64,000 nt of DNA, taken from the NCBI GenBank assembly GCA_023150945.1, contig JAKLJX010000024.1, positions 36,016-100,015 on the forward strand, read 5' to 3'. This document shows, piece by piece, positions 1 through 9,549 of the stretch. Position numbers and translations under genes: made by a program. The notes under the pieces are model-generated. The model saw only the letters and a list, made by a program, of their open reading frames with translations. It had not been told where the DNA came from and searched no databases. The stretch is from a bacterium (GTDB lineage Bacteria; Zhuqueibacterota; Zhuqueibacteria; Zhuqueibacterales; Zhuqueibacteraceae). Position 1 is the stretch's first letter; each line of letters begins with the position of its first letter.

Positions 1-3000
1 TCCAACTGTCGTCATCTTCGGCTTTCTTCAGCGCCGACAGCACCACGTTGCGCGGCTCGACGCTCACGAAGCTGTGGGTCGCCGGCAGCGCGCCCGCGTG
101 CTGCTCAACGAAGCGCGCAATCAAAGGCTGATTGAAGCCATAGCCGGCTTGAATGGCCTGCTTCCAATCGCCCTCATGCGGGACGATGGCGAGATTGAAT
201 TGCTGCTCGCCCTGATCCAGCGAGGTGGCGCTGCGCAGCGCGGTAATCCGCACGAAGCCGTCTTTCACATCCGCGCTGTATTTGCCGTCATTCACCACGG
301 TCACGCCGAATTGCTCATTGGAAAGGTCGAGCCATTTCTGCATGGGCACTTCTTCACCATTCATCGGGCGGGCCATGGCGCCAAAGGGAATTTCGAATTG
401 CGCGCGGCTGTCCGGCACGTAGAACGGAAAGCCGATTTTCAAGACTCTATCCTGCTCCTGCCAGCGGCCGGTGTATTGCAATTCCAGGCGCGGCAGATTG
501 GCGTAGATCACATACTCCTGGCGCAGGGTGGTGTTGCCGTCGGTCAAATAGGTGCGCAGGCGCGCGCGCAGCGGCCCGGCTTCGATGATTTCCGGCCGCG
601 CCGACATGCGCACGATTTCGCGGCGGCCGTCATAATCGAATTCCAGCGCGGTTTGCGGGGTGTTGCGCTCGCCCAGCATTTCGAGGCCGCCGGCCGCCGC
701 CATCCATTCGCGGTTTTGGCGGCTGTCCACCAGCCGCAACAGCCCGCCGGAAGCGGAATCCAGGCGCACGGTGAAGAACCCGTTGTTCATAGCCAGGGCG
801 GGGAGATCGATGCGCGCACGGCCGGGAACTTCGGCCTCCTGCTTGAGCCATTCCAGCCAATACACTTTGTAGCCGAGCGCCGGCACATTTTCCGGGAAGA
901 AGAGCAGCTTGTAGTGAATGCCTTCGGCAGTCGAGTCGCGCAACAGAATTTGTGCCGGCAAGCGCGCGCCGGAAGCCTCGCGGAAGTACGGCAGCGGTAT
1001 CAACCCTTGCGTGGTATCCACCGTGACTGCATTTTTGCCGCGTTTGGGTTTCGTTGCCACCGGTTTTGCGGGCGGTGGCGGCGGCACGGTCACTTCCACC
1101 TCCACCACGTCGGTGCGCGGCCAGTTGAGCGAGTTGTAGACCACCAGGGCTTTCTCCGAGCTGTTTGCCGACTTGGTGTTGATGGCGGTCTCGATTCGCG
1201 TCATGGCCTTGTCCAGCGCGGCCTTGGCGGTTTCCGTGGCTTCGCGATAGGTGCGCAGTGCGTCTTCACTCACGCCGCTGGTGGTGGCGCCGGCAAAAAT
1301 GCTCTGCGATTGATTGAAAAGAACGCTGCGCCATTGCTGGGTCAATTCGGCTTGCGGATAAACGAAGCCGTACTGCCGCGCGATCAAGGCAAAGGCTTCG
1401 GCCGCGGGCAGGGCCATTTCGCTGCGGCGGTGGCTGCGTTTCAACCGCGCATTGTTGGCCCACGCGCCACGCATGGCAAAGTTGATCTCGTCGCGATGCA
1501 CGCTGAGCTTGCGGTTGGCCGTCTCCAATTCCTCGAAGAAGCCGCGCGCGCCGGTCATGCGCACCGCCGGTACTGCCGGATGATTCGCGCGCCCCGCGGT
1601 AAGATAGGCCAGGTCGTCCGCGAGACGGATATCACGGCTGGCAGGGCCGCTGCCGACGCCGTACAACCGCACGGCTTTGGGCCAGCCAAAGCGCTGGTTC
1701 GCGGCCAGGGCGTGCCGGCCTTCATCACGGCTGAGCGGCAGATCGAATTGCTCCGGCGGCCGATAGCCCAGCACCCGGCTGCCATCGAGGCCCTCCCACT
1801 CGAACAGCCGCATCGATTCCCACGGCCGGTAAAACACGTAACTGCGCATATCACTCTTCTTGAGAATCTGCGGCACGCTCACCGCGTGGCCAAAACTGTC
1901 CAGCATCCACGCGACTTTCGAATCCACCCCGAACTTGGACTTGAGATAACGTTTGCCGTAGAGAAACTGGCGGGCCAAGCTTTCGCCGGCCGGCAGATTC
2001 ATGTCGCTCTCCGCCCAACTGCCGCCTACAATCTCCCAACGCTTCTGTTGCACCGCCTCGGTGATGGCATTGAAGAGCTGCGGATCGTTTTGTTCGACCC
2101 ACCAGTAGGTCGAGGCATGCGCCTGGGAAAAGTGAAAGCCGGGATATTTCGCGAAGTTCTTGATCACCTGCGTGAAAGTGGCGCGATAGTGCTGCATGCC
2201 GGCCCCGATGTCGGCGTACTTGCCGAGATCGACATGGGCATTGCCGACCAAGCTCACGTCGGGAACTTTCAGCTCGGCTTCTGGCACTTGGGGCAGCTTG
2301 GCGTGCGCTTCGTCAATGAGCTGGTTGAGCGTGGCGACGTTGCGCGCTTTGAGCGCCGCGAACATCTTCTCATCGAGCGTCTTCTGCTCCGCGATTTCAT
2401 CACCGCGGTATTGCTGCAGCAACGCGGCCGCCGAGAGATAACGCCGCAAGGCAAGATTTTCGACGGCGATGGTGAGCCGCGGCGCCGGAATCTCAGCGTC
2501 AGTGGCGGTCACGGCGTCGGCCTCATAGCGGCTGGCGCGGCCGGCGCTGGCATGCACCACGATTTCGTAGCGCGCCGCGACCTCGGCGCTGTCGGTGAGA
2601 AACAGATCACCGGTATAGCCTTGATGATTGAACAGGCGCTGCTCGCCGTTGATCAGCACCGTGCCGACTGCGGTGCCCAAATCCGCCGAGACATAAAGCG
2701 GCATGCCTGCCCATTCCCACGGCACGAACAGCACGCGGCGAAATCCACTGCTGCCGTTGCTGGCGAGCGGCTCGACGCCTTCGACTTCGAAGCTGCCGAG
2801 AATCTTGTCCAGCAGCCGCGCATCGTATTGCAGCGGCACCACGCGCTTCACTTCATGATTGTCGAACTGCAGCCGCATTTGCCAGGCGCCCGAAGCTTGA
2901 AAGCTGTTGAGAATGGCGCTCACCGGCACCGTGAAGTAAACCGCGCGAATCTCACCGGCATGCAACTCAAACGCCGCTTCGCCGCCCACCGCCTTGCCGT

Positions 3001-3880
3001 TGCGTGCCAGCAGCCGGGCGCGGCAGCCGCCGAGCGGTTGCTGCTGCGGATTGAAAATCACCGTGCGGAATTGCAGCGCCGGGCGATTGTCCACCGTGAA
3101 GATGGCTTTTTCCGCCGGCTCGATCTTACGAATGCGAATCAATTCCGGATCGGCACGCGGAATCGTGGTCAGGCGCTCGGGAATTTCCGCCTGCACCGTC
3201 AGGCCCGGCGTGTCGACAAAACGCGCGGCGAGCGACCATTCACCGACGCCGTTCATCACTTTGAACAGCAGCGCATTCCAGCCCTTTTGCAGCGTGATCG
3301 TGACCGTGTCCTGCTCCAGGCGATTTGCCCGCCGATCTTTTTGCATCCACACCGGCTGGCCGTTGACGCGCAAGGCAGCGAAGTCATCGTAGCTGACGAT
3401 CAACGCGACGGCGCTGTCGCGCGCCGGGCTGTGCACGTAACAGTGCGCATAGGCAACGACGTTCTCCACTGGAAAAAAATCCAGCATCAAATCCAGAAAG
3501 TCGAGATGCGCCTCAGGCGTTTGATAATGCCGCCAGCTTAGGCCGGCGGTAGTCAGCCCGCCATGCGGCCGCACGATCGCCTCATTGCCGGCATAATCAG
3601 TTTCAAGCCCTTTGCCTTTTTCAGTGGAGAAGGAGCCGAGCACAAGCCACTCGCGGATCTCCTGCGCCTGCAATCCCGGCGCGGCGGCAACGAGCGAAGC
3701 AATGACAAAGAACATGTACCAACTCAAGCGCTGACGCCAGCCGCCATGCGGCGGCATCAGGCCGGCGGCTACTCCGCCAGCGCGGCACAGCGCCGCGACT
3801 TGCTTCTTTCCATCACTCCAAAACCGCCTTTGCCTTCGACTTGTCACTCCCTGTGCCGCGTCGAGCAATCTCCTGAACAT
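1..3880 (-). CDS. GH38 family alpha-mannosidase, secreted (partial, C-terminus beyond left edge)
   Basis: A minus-strand frame stays open from an ATG at 3880, preceded by a GGAGG five bases upstream, to the window edge (at least 1293 codons). GH38 hallmarks are visible: an AHVD metal motif (His-549, Asp-551), a GGSWAESDMNLPAGES block near residue 625, and WMLDSFGH containing the expected nucleophile Asp-661. GH38 enzymes are zinc-dependent retaining mannosidases. About 300 residues before the catalytic part look like beta-rich carbohydrate-binding or PA14-like modules. A hydrophobic signal-like segment lies at residues 54-72, unusually far in, so a later start (Met-42, base 3757) is possible. 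The long + strand frame over this region is an antisense shadow. Transport and lipoprotein genes lie upstream on the same strand. Confidence 0.87.
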   Translation of the reverse strand, partial: MFRRLLDAAQGVTSRRQRRFWSDGKKQVAALCRAGGVAAGLMPPHGGWRQRLSWYMFFVIASLVAAAPGLQAQEIREWLVLGSFSTEKGKGLETDYAGNEAIVRPHGGLTTAGLSWRHYQTPEAHLDFLDLMLDFFPVENVVAYAHCYVHSPARDSAVALIVSYDDFAALRVNGQPVWMQKDRRANRLEQDTVTITLQKGWNALLFKVMNGVGEWSLAARFVDTPGLTVQAEIPERLTTIPRADPELIRIRKIEPAEKAIFTVDNRPALQFRTVIFNPQQQPLGGCRARLLARNGKAVGGEAAFELHAGEIRAVYFTVPVSAILNSFQASGAWQMRLQFDNHEVKRVVPLQYDARLLDKILGSFEVEGVEPLASNGSSGFRRVLFVPWEWAGMPLYVSADLGTAVGTVLINGEQRLFNHQGYTGDLFLTDSAEVAARYEIVVHASAGRASRYEADAVTATDAEIPAPRLTIAVENLALRRYLSAAALLQQYRGDEIAEQKTLDEKMFAALKARNVATLNQLIDEAHAKLPQVPEAELKVPDVSLVGNAHVDLGKYADIGAGMQHYRATFTQVIKNFAKYPGFHFSQAHASTYWWVEQNDPQLFNAITEAVQQKRWEIVGGSWAESDMNLPAGESLARQFLYGKRYLKSKFGVDSKVAWMLDSFGHAVSVPQILKKSDMRSYVFYRPWESMRLFEWEGLDGSRVLGYRPPEQFDLPLSRDEGRHALAANQRFGWPKAVRLYGVGSGPASRDIRLADDLAYLTAGRANHPAVPAVRMTGARGFFEELETANRKLSVHRDEINFAMRGAWANNARLKRSHRRSEMALPAAEAFALIARQYGFVYPQAELTQQWRSVLFNQSQSIFAGATTSGVSEDALRTYREATETAKAALDKAMTRIETAINTKSANSSEKALVVYNSLNWPRTDVVEVEVTVPPPPPAKPVATKPKRGKNAVTVDTTQGLIPLPYFREASGARLPAQILLRDSTAEGIHYKLLFFPENVPALGYKVYWLEWLKQEAEVPGRARIDLPALAMNNGFFTVRLDSASGGLLRLVDSRQNREWMAAAGGLEMLGERNTPQTALEFDYDGRREIVRMSARPEIIEAGPLRARLRTYLTDGNTTLRQEYVIYANLPRLELQYTGRWQEQDRVLKIGFPFYVPDSRAQFEIPFGAMARPMNGEEVPMQKWLDLSNEQFGVTVVNDGKYSADVKDGFVRITALRSATSLDQGEQQFNLAIVPHEGDWKQAIQAGYGFNQPLIARFVEQHAGALPATHSFVSVEPRNVVLSALKKAEDDDSW

Positions 3881-4246
3881 GTTTGCCTCCTGGCAGTTGC
3901 ACAGCGCAGGCCTGCTGCCAATCCGTGCTGCTCTGCGCTCATCATGCTTTCAACTTGATCACGCCGATGGCGCAGCAAACGCGCCGCCGCCAAGCGATTG
4001 CGATGAGGACGAGCTGAACGTCGGGTTTGAGGGCTGCCATGCGCGGGCAAACTGCAATGCTGTCTGAATCCGAGTTGCGAAATCCCAATTGAAGTCTGCC
4101 GTTGTCAAACAATCCAGCCAATTGTCAAAGAAATTACCGGCGAAAACGGGCATTTGCAGGATTATAAGGCCCTCTTATTCGACGCAGACGAACGGATTTT
4201 CACCTGGAAGACCGAGCACACAAATTGCAGCTTCTCAAAAACGGCA

Positions 4247-4277
4247 AAAATATAATGAACTTTTGACGTGTGTCAAA
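4247..4277 (-). promoter_or_regulatory. Candidate promoter for the mannosidase gene
   Basis: Read on the minus strand, TTGACA (4276-4271) is followed after 16 bases by TATATT (4254-4249). The same bases also fit the Bacteroidota form, TTTG, 19 bases, TATATTTT. It faces the mannosidase start about 370 bases downstream, so the leader would be long. Activity is inferred from sequence only. Confidence 0.45.
4262..4277. promoter_or_regulatory. Palindromic operator-like site overlapping a promoter
   Basis: TTTGAC-GTGT-GTCAAA is a perfect inverted repeat with six-base arms. It covers the -35 element of the minus-strand promoter at 4247-4277. Related half sites (TGTCAAA) recur at 4107 and 4124. A repressor site for the mannosidase gene is an inference. 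Confidence 0.35.
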
Positions 4278-4550
4278 GATTTTTGTACGCTTAAGCCCTT
4301 TCAGGTGAAGAAAAACAGGTTGGAAGAGTCGAACAGTGTCTTTTCAGACACCTAATTCATGAGACATGCCTGTTTCACAAGGAGTCAATCCTGACACCTG
4401 TCGTCAGTGGTGAGGTCAGCGCGGAAAATCGAAGTGGAACAATTCGGACGGTGGAATTCGGAGAGAGTCGTTAGGCTAGAGCTTTTGCGGAATGCATGCG
4501 TGCCGAAAACCGATCGCAAATATGAGGCAGGTTATCGCAGCAAAACAGAA

Positions 4551-5084
4551 TCACTCCTCCACCCAACCGCTGATGGAGACAATAACGCTGGCGAGGCCTT
4601 GACGGTGTAGGTGATAGCCGGCAAAAAGGATGAGCCGCCGAAAGACCAGCGGATTGTGCGAGGGTAACGGCAGACCTTCTTCTTTGAACTGGCCGAACAA
4701 CGCAACCTGTTGGTCACGCGAGATCCCCACCGGACGCATGGGAATCTCTTCCCACCAGCGCGCGGGCAACTGCACGGCTTTCGTTTCTGCCGCCGCCCAG
4801 CGCGAAAGGCTGGCGAGAGTGTCCGCGGTAATGCGGCGGCAAATGCCGGCTGCTTCGCGCTGCCAGGCCGCTGCGAATGCTTGCAGTGTGGTTGAATCGA
4901 GACTGGGCACGGCCATGACGAAGTCAGGCCCGAGCGACTGCAACTCCGGAAGAAGAATCAGCGAGGCCATTGGTTCAATCTGTGGCATTTTCGAGGCGGC
5001 GGAGGTTGAGGGCAGAGTGGCGGGTTTCTGGCTGCAGGTCAGCAGCAGCAACCCCAAGCTTGCAACACATGTCAGTTTGATCAT
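4551..5084 (-). CDS. Hypothetical lipoprotein (177 aa)
   Basis: The product begins with a short charged N-terminus, a hydrophobic stretch and a lipobox-like LLLTC at residues 13-17, so it is probably a lipid-anchored envelope protein. The rest carries no motif I recognise; it is mixed, with several Trp and Arg residues and a hydrophobic LILFAGYHL segment. Ribosome binding is weak before the ATG. It lies downstream of another lipoprotein gene (5295-5888) with a 210-base gap, so co-transcription is possible. Confidence is moderate because only the signal sequence supports it. Confidence 0.58.
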   Translation of the reverse strand: MIKLTCVASLGLLLLTCSQKPATLPSTSAASKMPQIEPMASLILLPELQSLGPDFVMAVPSLDSTTLQAFAAAWQREAAGICRRITADTLASLSRWAAAETKAVQLPARWWEEIPMRPVGISRDQQVALFGQFKEEGLPLPSHNPLVFRRLILFAGYHLHRQGLASVIVSISGWVEE

Positions 5085-5294
5085 GGCAGAAAGAATTCAC
5101 TGAGAGTCTGCAGTGTCCGGCTGGATACCGGCAAGGAATGCCGTCAGCCGGTCAACGATTGCAAGCCGAGACAAGCCAGATATTTCATTCGCAGGAATGG
5201 CCGGCTGTTGGTATCCTCCTGGTTCGATTGCGGCACCAGCAGCCGGCCGTAGCACGTGTGCAGAAAATTGCGAAAGGCGAGGCCGCCGGTTTCG

Positions 5295-5888
5295 CTAATT
5301 CGCCCGCAACGTCTGCACAAAGTCGTCGAAGCTGGCGCGCCAGTGCTCGACTGTCTTTTGCGGACCAACGGCTTTGAAGAACCAATTGCCGTTGGGCATT
5401 TCAACGATGGCCGCCAGCATGGCATAGTCCGGCAGTTCATCGAAGGGGCCGCTCATCATCATCGGCGATTGCGATTTGAGATAGGTGCCGGTCACCGAAA
5501 CGATGGTCACGTCCAGGCCGTTGGCGCGCAGGTGCTTGGGTTGCACGTGGTCACGCGTTTCACTGCCGTCGGGTTGTTTGAACTGGCCATACCAGCGGTC
5601 GAGATTGGCCTGCACTGAACCGCCGGTGCCGGGAAAATGAAAGACCACCAGCTCGCCGTCGGCCGCGCCCTCCACACCGGGCCAGCGAAACTGCGCTTTG
5701 CGCATGTTGCTGGCAGGCGGCTCTGCAATCCAACCGGCGGGAGCGGTGTAGCTCACCTCGCCGGTGATGGCGGGATGGGAGTTTCCCTGTTGAACTGGCG
5801 ATTCGTCGGCTTTCTTTTCGTTGGATTGGCATCCCATCCAGGCTGCCAGGAGGACGAGCGGCAAGAGTGATTGCTTAGGGCGCAACAT
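5295..5888 (-). CDS. Hypothetical lipoprotein (197 aa)
   Basis: Translation from the ATG at 5888, which has AAGGAG upstream, gives a lipoprotein signal ending in AAWMGC (cysteine 20), a polar linker and a compact domain that includes APAGWIAEPPAS, FRWPG and FHFPGTGGS. The frame is open upstream to 6053, but those codons overlap the next gene and are not needed. It overlaps the 3' end of the small membrane protein gene by 14 bases, which indicates an operon. The fold and function are unknown to me. Conserved lipoproteins of this general look occur in planctomycete and FCB genomes, but that is memory rather than a search result. Confidence 0.75.
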   Translation of the reverse strand: MLRPKQSLLPLVLLAAWMGCQSNEKKADESPVQQGNSHPAITGEVSYTAPAGWIAEPPASNMRKAQFRWPGVEGAADGELVVFHFPGTGGSVQANLDRWYGQFKQPDGSETRDHVQPKHLRANGLDVTIVSVTGTYLKSQSPMMMSGPFDELPDYAMLAAIVEMPNGNWFFKAVGPQKTVEHWRASFDDFVQTLRAN

Positions 5889-6108
5889 TTTTTCTCCTTG
5901 TGATTTTCTTGTAGAGGTCAACAGCGGCGAAATAAAGCAAGACCAGCCAGGGCGCGCCGTGCTGCAAGGTGTCCCACCAGTCAATGAGAGCCATGCCGTG
6001 CGCACCGCCGAGGATCCAGCGGATTTTGCCGAACAGATGCGGCTCGGGGACATAGGGCGCCAGCCCGAGAGTGAGACAGGCGAAAAGGATCAAGGCATAT
6101 TTGGACAT
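5875..6108 (-). CDS. Small integral membrane protein (77 aa)
   Basis: Two hydrophobic segments (about residues 4-18 and 52-64) flank a conserved-looking middle with EPHLFGKIRW and a basic KKITRRK tail. Proteins of this type are common short inner-membrane proteins, sometimes loosely labelled RND transporter; their role is not known. It starts 9 bases after the stop of the TauE/SafE gene and overlaps the following lipoprotein gene, so the three probably form one transcript. Confidence 0.75.
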   Translation of the reverse strand: MSKYALILFACLTLGLAPYVPEPHLFGKIRWILGGAHGMALIDWWDTLQHGAPWLVLLYFAAVDLYKKITRRKNVAP

Positions 6109-6117
6109 GGGCAGCGG

Positions 6118-6879
6118 TCACGAGAGCGAATCCCACAACAAGTAAAGGGAAAAGGCGATGACGACGATGATCACGAAGCCGCGAATCCAGGCATGGCCCT
6201 TGCGCACGGCGTAGCGCGTGCCAATATAGCCGCCCAGCGCATTGCCGAAACCGAGTGCGGCGCCCAGCAGATAATCGACGTGGCTATTCATGATAAAGAC
6301 GGCCAAGGCCGCGATGGTGAAAATGAAAACGACGATGACTTTCACGGCGTTGGTGGCCACGAGATCAAAACCGGTCAACGCCATGACCAGAATAATCAGA
6401 AAGCCGACGCCCGCCTGAATGAACCCGCCGAACACGCCCACGCCGAAGAAGCCGATCACGAAGGCCAGCAGGCGCCAGCCGGTGAGCGGCCGGGGATTCT
6501 CGCGCAGGCGCTTGCTGGGATCCGCCACGATCAGGATCAGCACACCGATCATGGTGAGCGCCAGCGCGCGTTTGAATTGGTCATCCGGCAGATCGATCGC
6601 CAACTGCGCGCCGGCAATGGCGCCCGCGACCGCCGGCACCGCGGCCAGCAGGCTGATGCGCCACGGCATGACGTTTTGCTGGTGGAAGCCGGCGATCGCC
6701 ACCACGTTTTGCATGAGAATGCCGATGCGGTTGGTGCCGTTGGCGGTTGCGCTCGGCAGACCAAGGAAAATCAACAGCGGCAACGACAACAGCGAACCGC
6801 CGCCCGCGAGAATGTTGATGAATCCAACGAAAATGCCGATGCCAAACAGCGTGAGCAGTTGCCCAGCGAGGGAAAGCAT
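6118..6879 (-). CDS. TauE/SafE (TSUP) family membrane exporter
   Basis: The 253-residue product is almost entirely hydrophobic, with about eight membrane segments in two repeats. The TSUP hallmark GFINILAGGGSLLSLP lies near residue 19, followed by SATANGTNRIGIL, and the second half carries a related glycine-rich FGGFIQAGVGF. Members move sulfite, sulfoacetate or related sulfur and organic anions; the substrate here cannot be read from sequence. I place the start at the ATG at 6879 because the hydrophobic core begins at once. An upstream extension to 7011 is low-complexity and unlikely. It is the first gene of the small minus-strand operon and is divergent from glpD. Confidence 0.9.
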   Translation of the reverse strand: MLSLAGQLLTLFGIGIFVGFINILAGGGSLLSLPLLIFLGLPSATANGTNRIGILMQNVVAIAGFHQQNVMPWRISLLAAVPAVAGAIAGAQLAIDLPDDQFKRALALTMIGVLILIVADPSKRLRENPRPLTGWRLLAFVIGFFGVGVFGGFIQAGVGFLIILVMALTGFDLVATNAVKVIVVFIFTIAALAVFIMNSHVDYLLGAALGFGNALGGYIGTRYAVRKGHAWIRGFVIIVVIAFSLYLLWDSLS

Positions 6880-7113
6880 GCTTGCGATCCAGTCTGTTGT
6901 CTTGCCGCCCGGCTGGCACTGCCTCTGGCGCCCTGGCGCCTGCCGCATCGGGCGGGAGGCGGCGATAATTTCATTGAGAGAGGCGGACGGATTTGCGTAT
7001 CTTGCCCTCACCCCTCGCAGGTGGGAAGAAGTTATAAATCATTCTTTGAATATCAAGCCCGTTTTCCGCGGGCAGCCCGTTCTGAACCCATTCGCAAGTG
7101 ATGGATTTCCGGT

Positions 7114-8796
7114 ATGCAACGTGACTTGAACGCACTGGCAAACAATGTCTTTGATGTGGTGATCATCGGCGGCGGCATTTACGGCGCCTGCGCCGCCTGG
7201 GAAGCGGCGCTGCGCGGCTTGTCAGTCGCCCTGGTGGAAAAAGATGATTTCGGCGGCGCCACTTCCGCGAACAGCTTGAAGATCATTCACGGCGGCCTGC
7301 GCTACTTGCAGCATGCCGATTTCAAGCGCATGCGCGAGTCGATTCACGAGCGCATGGTGTTGATGCGCATCGCGCCGCACCTGGTTCACCCTCTGCCCTG
7401 CGTCATGCCGACCTACGGCCACGCCCTGAAAGGAAAAGAGGTGATGGCGGTGGCCATGTTCCTCAATGATCTGGTCGGCTTCGACCGCAACCGCCTGGAC
7501 GATCCCCAGAAACGCCTACCCGCCGGGCGGGTGATCTCGAGGGAAGAATGCCGGCGCCTGATTCCCGGTGTTGACGAAAACGGCCTCACCGGCGGCGCGC
7601 TGTGGTATGACTGCCACGTCTACAACTCCGAGCGCCTGCTGCTTTCCTTCCTGCACGCCGCAGTGAAAAAAGGCGCGCAGGCGGCGAATTATCTTCCGGT
7701 GCGCGGCTTCTTGCAGGAAGGCAACCGGATCACCGGCGTCGAAGTCGAGGATGCCTTCACCGGCCAGCGCTTCGCGGTGCGCGCGCACCTGACCATCAAC
7801 AACAGCGGGCCCTGGGTGAATCAAGTGCTCAGCCTGAAAAACGGCCGGCCGCCCCAACCGCCCGTGCTGCTCTCCAAAGCTATGAACCTGGTCATCCGCC
7901 GGCAACTGGTTCCCAACTACGCCGTCGGCGTGCCGAGCAAATTCGAATTCAAAGACGCAGACGCCATTCTCAACAAAGGCTCGCGCCTGCTCTTCCTGCG
8001 ACCCTGGCGCCACGTCTCGCTTATCGGTACCACCCACGTCGCTTACCGCGGCGACCCGGAGAATTTCAAGATTGCCGAGCAGGACATTCAGGATTTCGTG
8101 AATGAATTCCGCGCGGCTTATCCCGCCGCCGGCCTGACCCGCGACGACGTCTCCTATTACTACGGCGGACTCCTGCCCATGGAAGGCGTCAATCCACGCA
8201 CCGGCGACGTGAAACTGCTGAAGCAATATCTGCTCAAGGATCATGCCGCCGAAGAGGGCCTCGAGGGCTTGCTGACGGTGGTGGGCGTGAAGTACACGAC
8301 GGCGCGTGACGTGGCGCAGAAATCCATCGACCTGGCGCTGCGCAAGTTGCAGCGACCCGTGGTCAAATCGCCCTCGCAAGAACAACGGATCCACGGCGGC
8401 GAGATTGACCGCTTCGATGCCTTTGTGGCAGCGGAAAGCCGCAAGCAGCCACACCGGCTGCCGGCAGAAATCGTCAGGCACCTGATCGAGAACTACGGTT
8501 CAGCCTATGCGGACTTGTTCCCGCATCTTCAGGAAAACCCGGCGTGGGCGAGCCGGGTGCATCCGCAAACCACCACCATTGCCGCCGAAGTCATTCACGG
8601 CGTGCGCGAAGAGATGGCGCAAAAGCTGGTTGATGTGATCATGCGACGCACCGAACTCGGCACCGCCGGCCACCCCGGCGCCGAGGCGCTGCAGCAGTGC
8701 GCCGAACTCATGGGCCGCGAACTGGGCTGGACCGCCGAACGCCTGGCTGCAGAAATTGCCGAAGTGAATCAAGTCTTCACGGTGGCGCAGCTATGA
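7114..8796 (+). CDS. glpD: FAD-dependent glycerol-3-phosphate dehydrogenase
   Basis: The 560-residue protein opens with a Rossmann FAD-binding motif (GGGIYG, residues 19-24) and the GlpD-type KIIHGGLRYLQ block. A DAO-type oxidoreductase body and a C-terminal helical domain of about 130 residues follow, the usual aerobic GlpD layout. The enzyme oxidises sn-glycerol-3-phosphate to dihydroxyacetone phosphate and passes electrons to the quinone pool at the inner membrane. No glpK or glpF lies next to it, so it may serve phospholipid-derived glycerol phosphate or respiration generally. The Shine-Dalgarno sequence is weak. The start is supported by the position of the FAD motif. Confidence 0.94.
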   Translation: MQRDLNALANNVFDVVIIGGGIYGACAAWEAALRGLSVALVEKDDFGGATSANSLKIIHGGLRYLQHADFKRMRESIHERMVLMRIAPHLVHPLPCVMPTYGHALKGKEVMAVAMFLNDLVGFDRNRLDDPQKRLPAGRVISREECRRLIPGVDENGLTGGALWYDCHVYNSERLLLSFLHAAVKKGAQAANYLPVRGFLQEGNRITGVEVEDAFTGQRFAVRAHLTINNSGPWVNQVLSLKNGRPPQPPVLLSKAMNLVIRRQLVPNYAVGVPSKFEFKDADAILNKGSRLLFLRPWRHVSLIGTTHVAYRGDPENFKIAEQDIQDFVNEFRAAYPAAGLTRDDVSYYYGGLLPMEGVNPRTGDVKLLKQYLLKDHAAEEGLEGLLTVVGVKYTTARDVAQKSIDLALRKLQRPVVKSPSQEQRIHGGEIDRFDAFVAAESRKQPHRLPAEIVRHLIENYGSAYADLFPHLQENPAWASRVHPQTTTIAAEVIHGVREEMAQKLVDVIMRRTELGTAGHPGAEALQQCAELMGRELGWTAERLAAEIAEVNQVFTVAQL

Positions 8797-9134
8797 GTGC
8801 CTCGCTGCAGCGAATACGAGACAAAATTTTTGAAGCCCTCCACCCACAAAAGCACAATCCCGCAGAAGGCGCGGGCGGTCTGCGCTCCTCTGCGGGATTC
8901 TTCTGCACCAAGATCAAGCTCGCCAGACTTCTGGTTTGCGGACGGATAAGATTCCAGTTTGTTTGGGTGGCTCGTTTTGCTTGTCATCTCACAGGGACAT
9001 TGTGAAGAATTCGGCACTCTGCTCGAGTCTTCACAAGATCCTTGCCAGGATGACATTGATCGTGGATTGACTTTTCAAAGCAACAGAGCGCCAGCCTGGT
9101 GAAGAACAAGGTTGAGGCAACTCCGTTGCGTGGT
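8797..9134. other. Intergenic region between convergent genes
   Basis: It lies between the 3' ends of glpD and the SEC-C gene. Apart from the hairpin at 8856-8899 I see no gene or RNA. Short open frames here have no ribosome-binding site and no recognisable product. Confidence 0.5.
8856..8899. terminator. Inverted repeat, possible bidirectional terminator
   Basis: Arms AATCCCGCAGA (8856-8866) and TCTGCGGGATT (8889-8899) pair perfectly over 11 bases around a 22-base loop, 60 bases past the glpD stop. There is no clear U tract, so termination is only likely, not certain. Confidence 0.4.
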
Positions 9135-9476
9135 TCACCCTTCGGCGCGTTTGCGCGTGCCCCAGCGTTTGGCGAAATCCTTCGCGCGGATGCGCGCCGC
9201 GCGGCTTTGCCCGCCTTTGGCCTCGAGCCGCGCGGCAGGGCGCAACCGCGGCGGCGTGGGATGTGCCTCGGCGTTATGTCCGCCCTCGGGATGCGGCTCG
9301 CCGGCTTTTTCTTCGGCGGCTTCCGCCGCCGCAGGCGCCTGGGTTTCAGTTGCCGCCTGCGCCTTCAACATCTCGGCGTAGGCTTGGCGCGCCGCAGCCT
9401 CATCCTTCTCCATGCAACATTTCTTGTACTTTTTGCCGCTGCCGCATGGGCAGGGATCATTGCGTCCGGCTTTCAT
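9135..9476 (-). CDS. SEC-C motif (zinc-binding) protein
   Basis: The N-terminus holds an intact SEC-C motif, [13 protein letters not shown] at residues 9-21. This is the short zinc-binding element found at the C-terminus of SecA and in many small stand-alone proteins. The rest (to residue 113) is Ala/Glu/Pro-rich and ends in a basic segment, probably disordered. A strong GGGAGG lies before the ATG. The motif suggests metal binding and perhaps contact with SecB, ribosome or nucleic acid, but the function is not known. A Bacteroidota-type promoter lies just upstream and overlaps the promoter of the divergent DedA-like gene. Confidence 0.85.
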   Translation of the reverse strand: MKAGRNDPCPCGSGKKYKKCCMEKDEAAARQAYAEMLKAQAATETQAPAAAEAAEEKAGEPHPEGGHNAEAHPTPPRLRPAARLEAKGGQSRAARIRAKDFAKRWGTRKRAEG

Positions 9477-9517
9477 ATGAACGCCTCCCTTCAGTAGAAA
9501 AAATGTTCAGTACCGTG

Positions 9518-9549
9518 TTTGCAAAACTAGTGCATTTTCTGTACATTTC
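9518..9549 (+). promoter_or_regulatory. Candidate promoter for the DedA-like gene
   Basis: On the plus strand TTTG (9518-9521) is followed after 20 bases by TACATTTC (9542-9549), one mismatch from TAnnTTTG. It occupies the same DNA as the minus-strand promoter, so the two could compete for polymerase. Confidence 0.42.

Larger units (their letters stand above)
3881..4550. other. Intergenic region with regulatory signals
   Basis: No convincing gene is seen. The stretch is richer in A and T than its surroundings between about 4090 and 4360. It holds the candidate promoter and palindrome described separately, repeated TGTCAAA motifs, and a short hairpin GTGTCT-TTTC-AGACAC at 4337-4352. Confidence 0.5.

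Noticed and set aside
74..3541. 1155-codon plus-strand open frame
   Set aside because: The opposite strand carries the GH38 mannosidase with clear motifs. The plus-strand product is Arg/His/Ala-rich with no domain and is a GC-driven antisense shadow.
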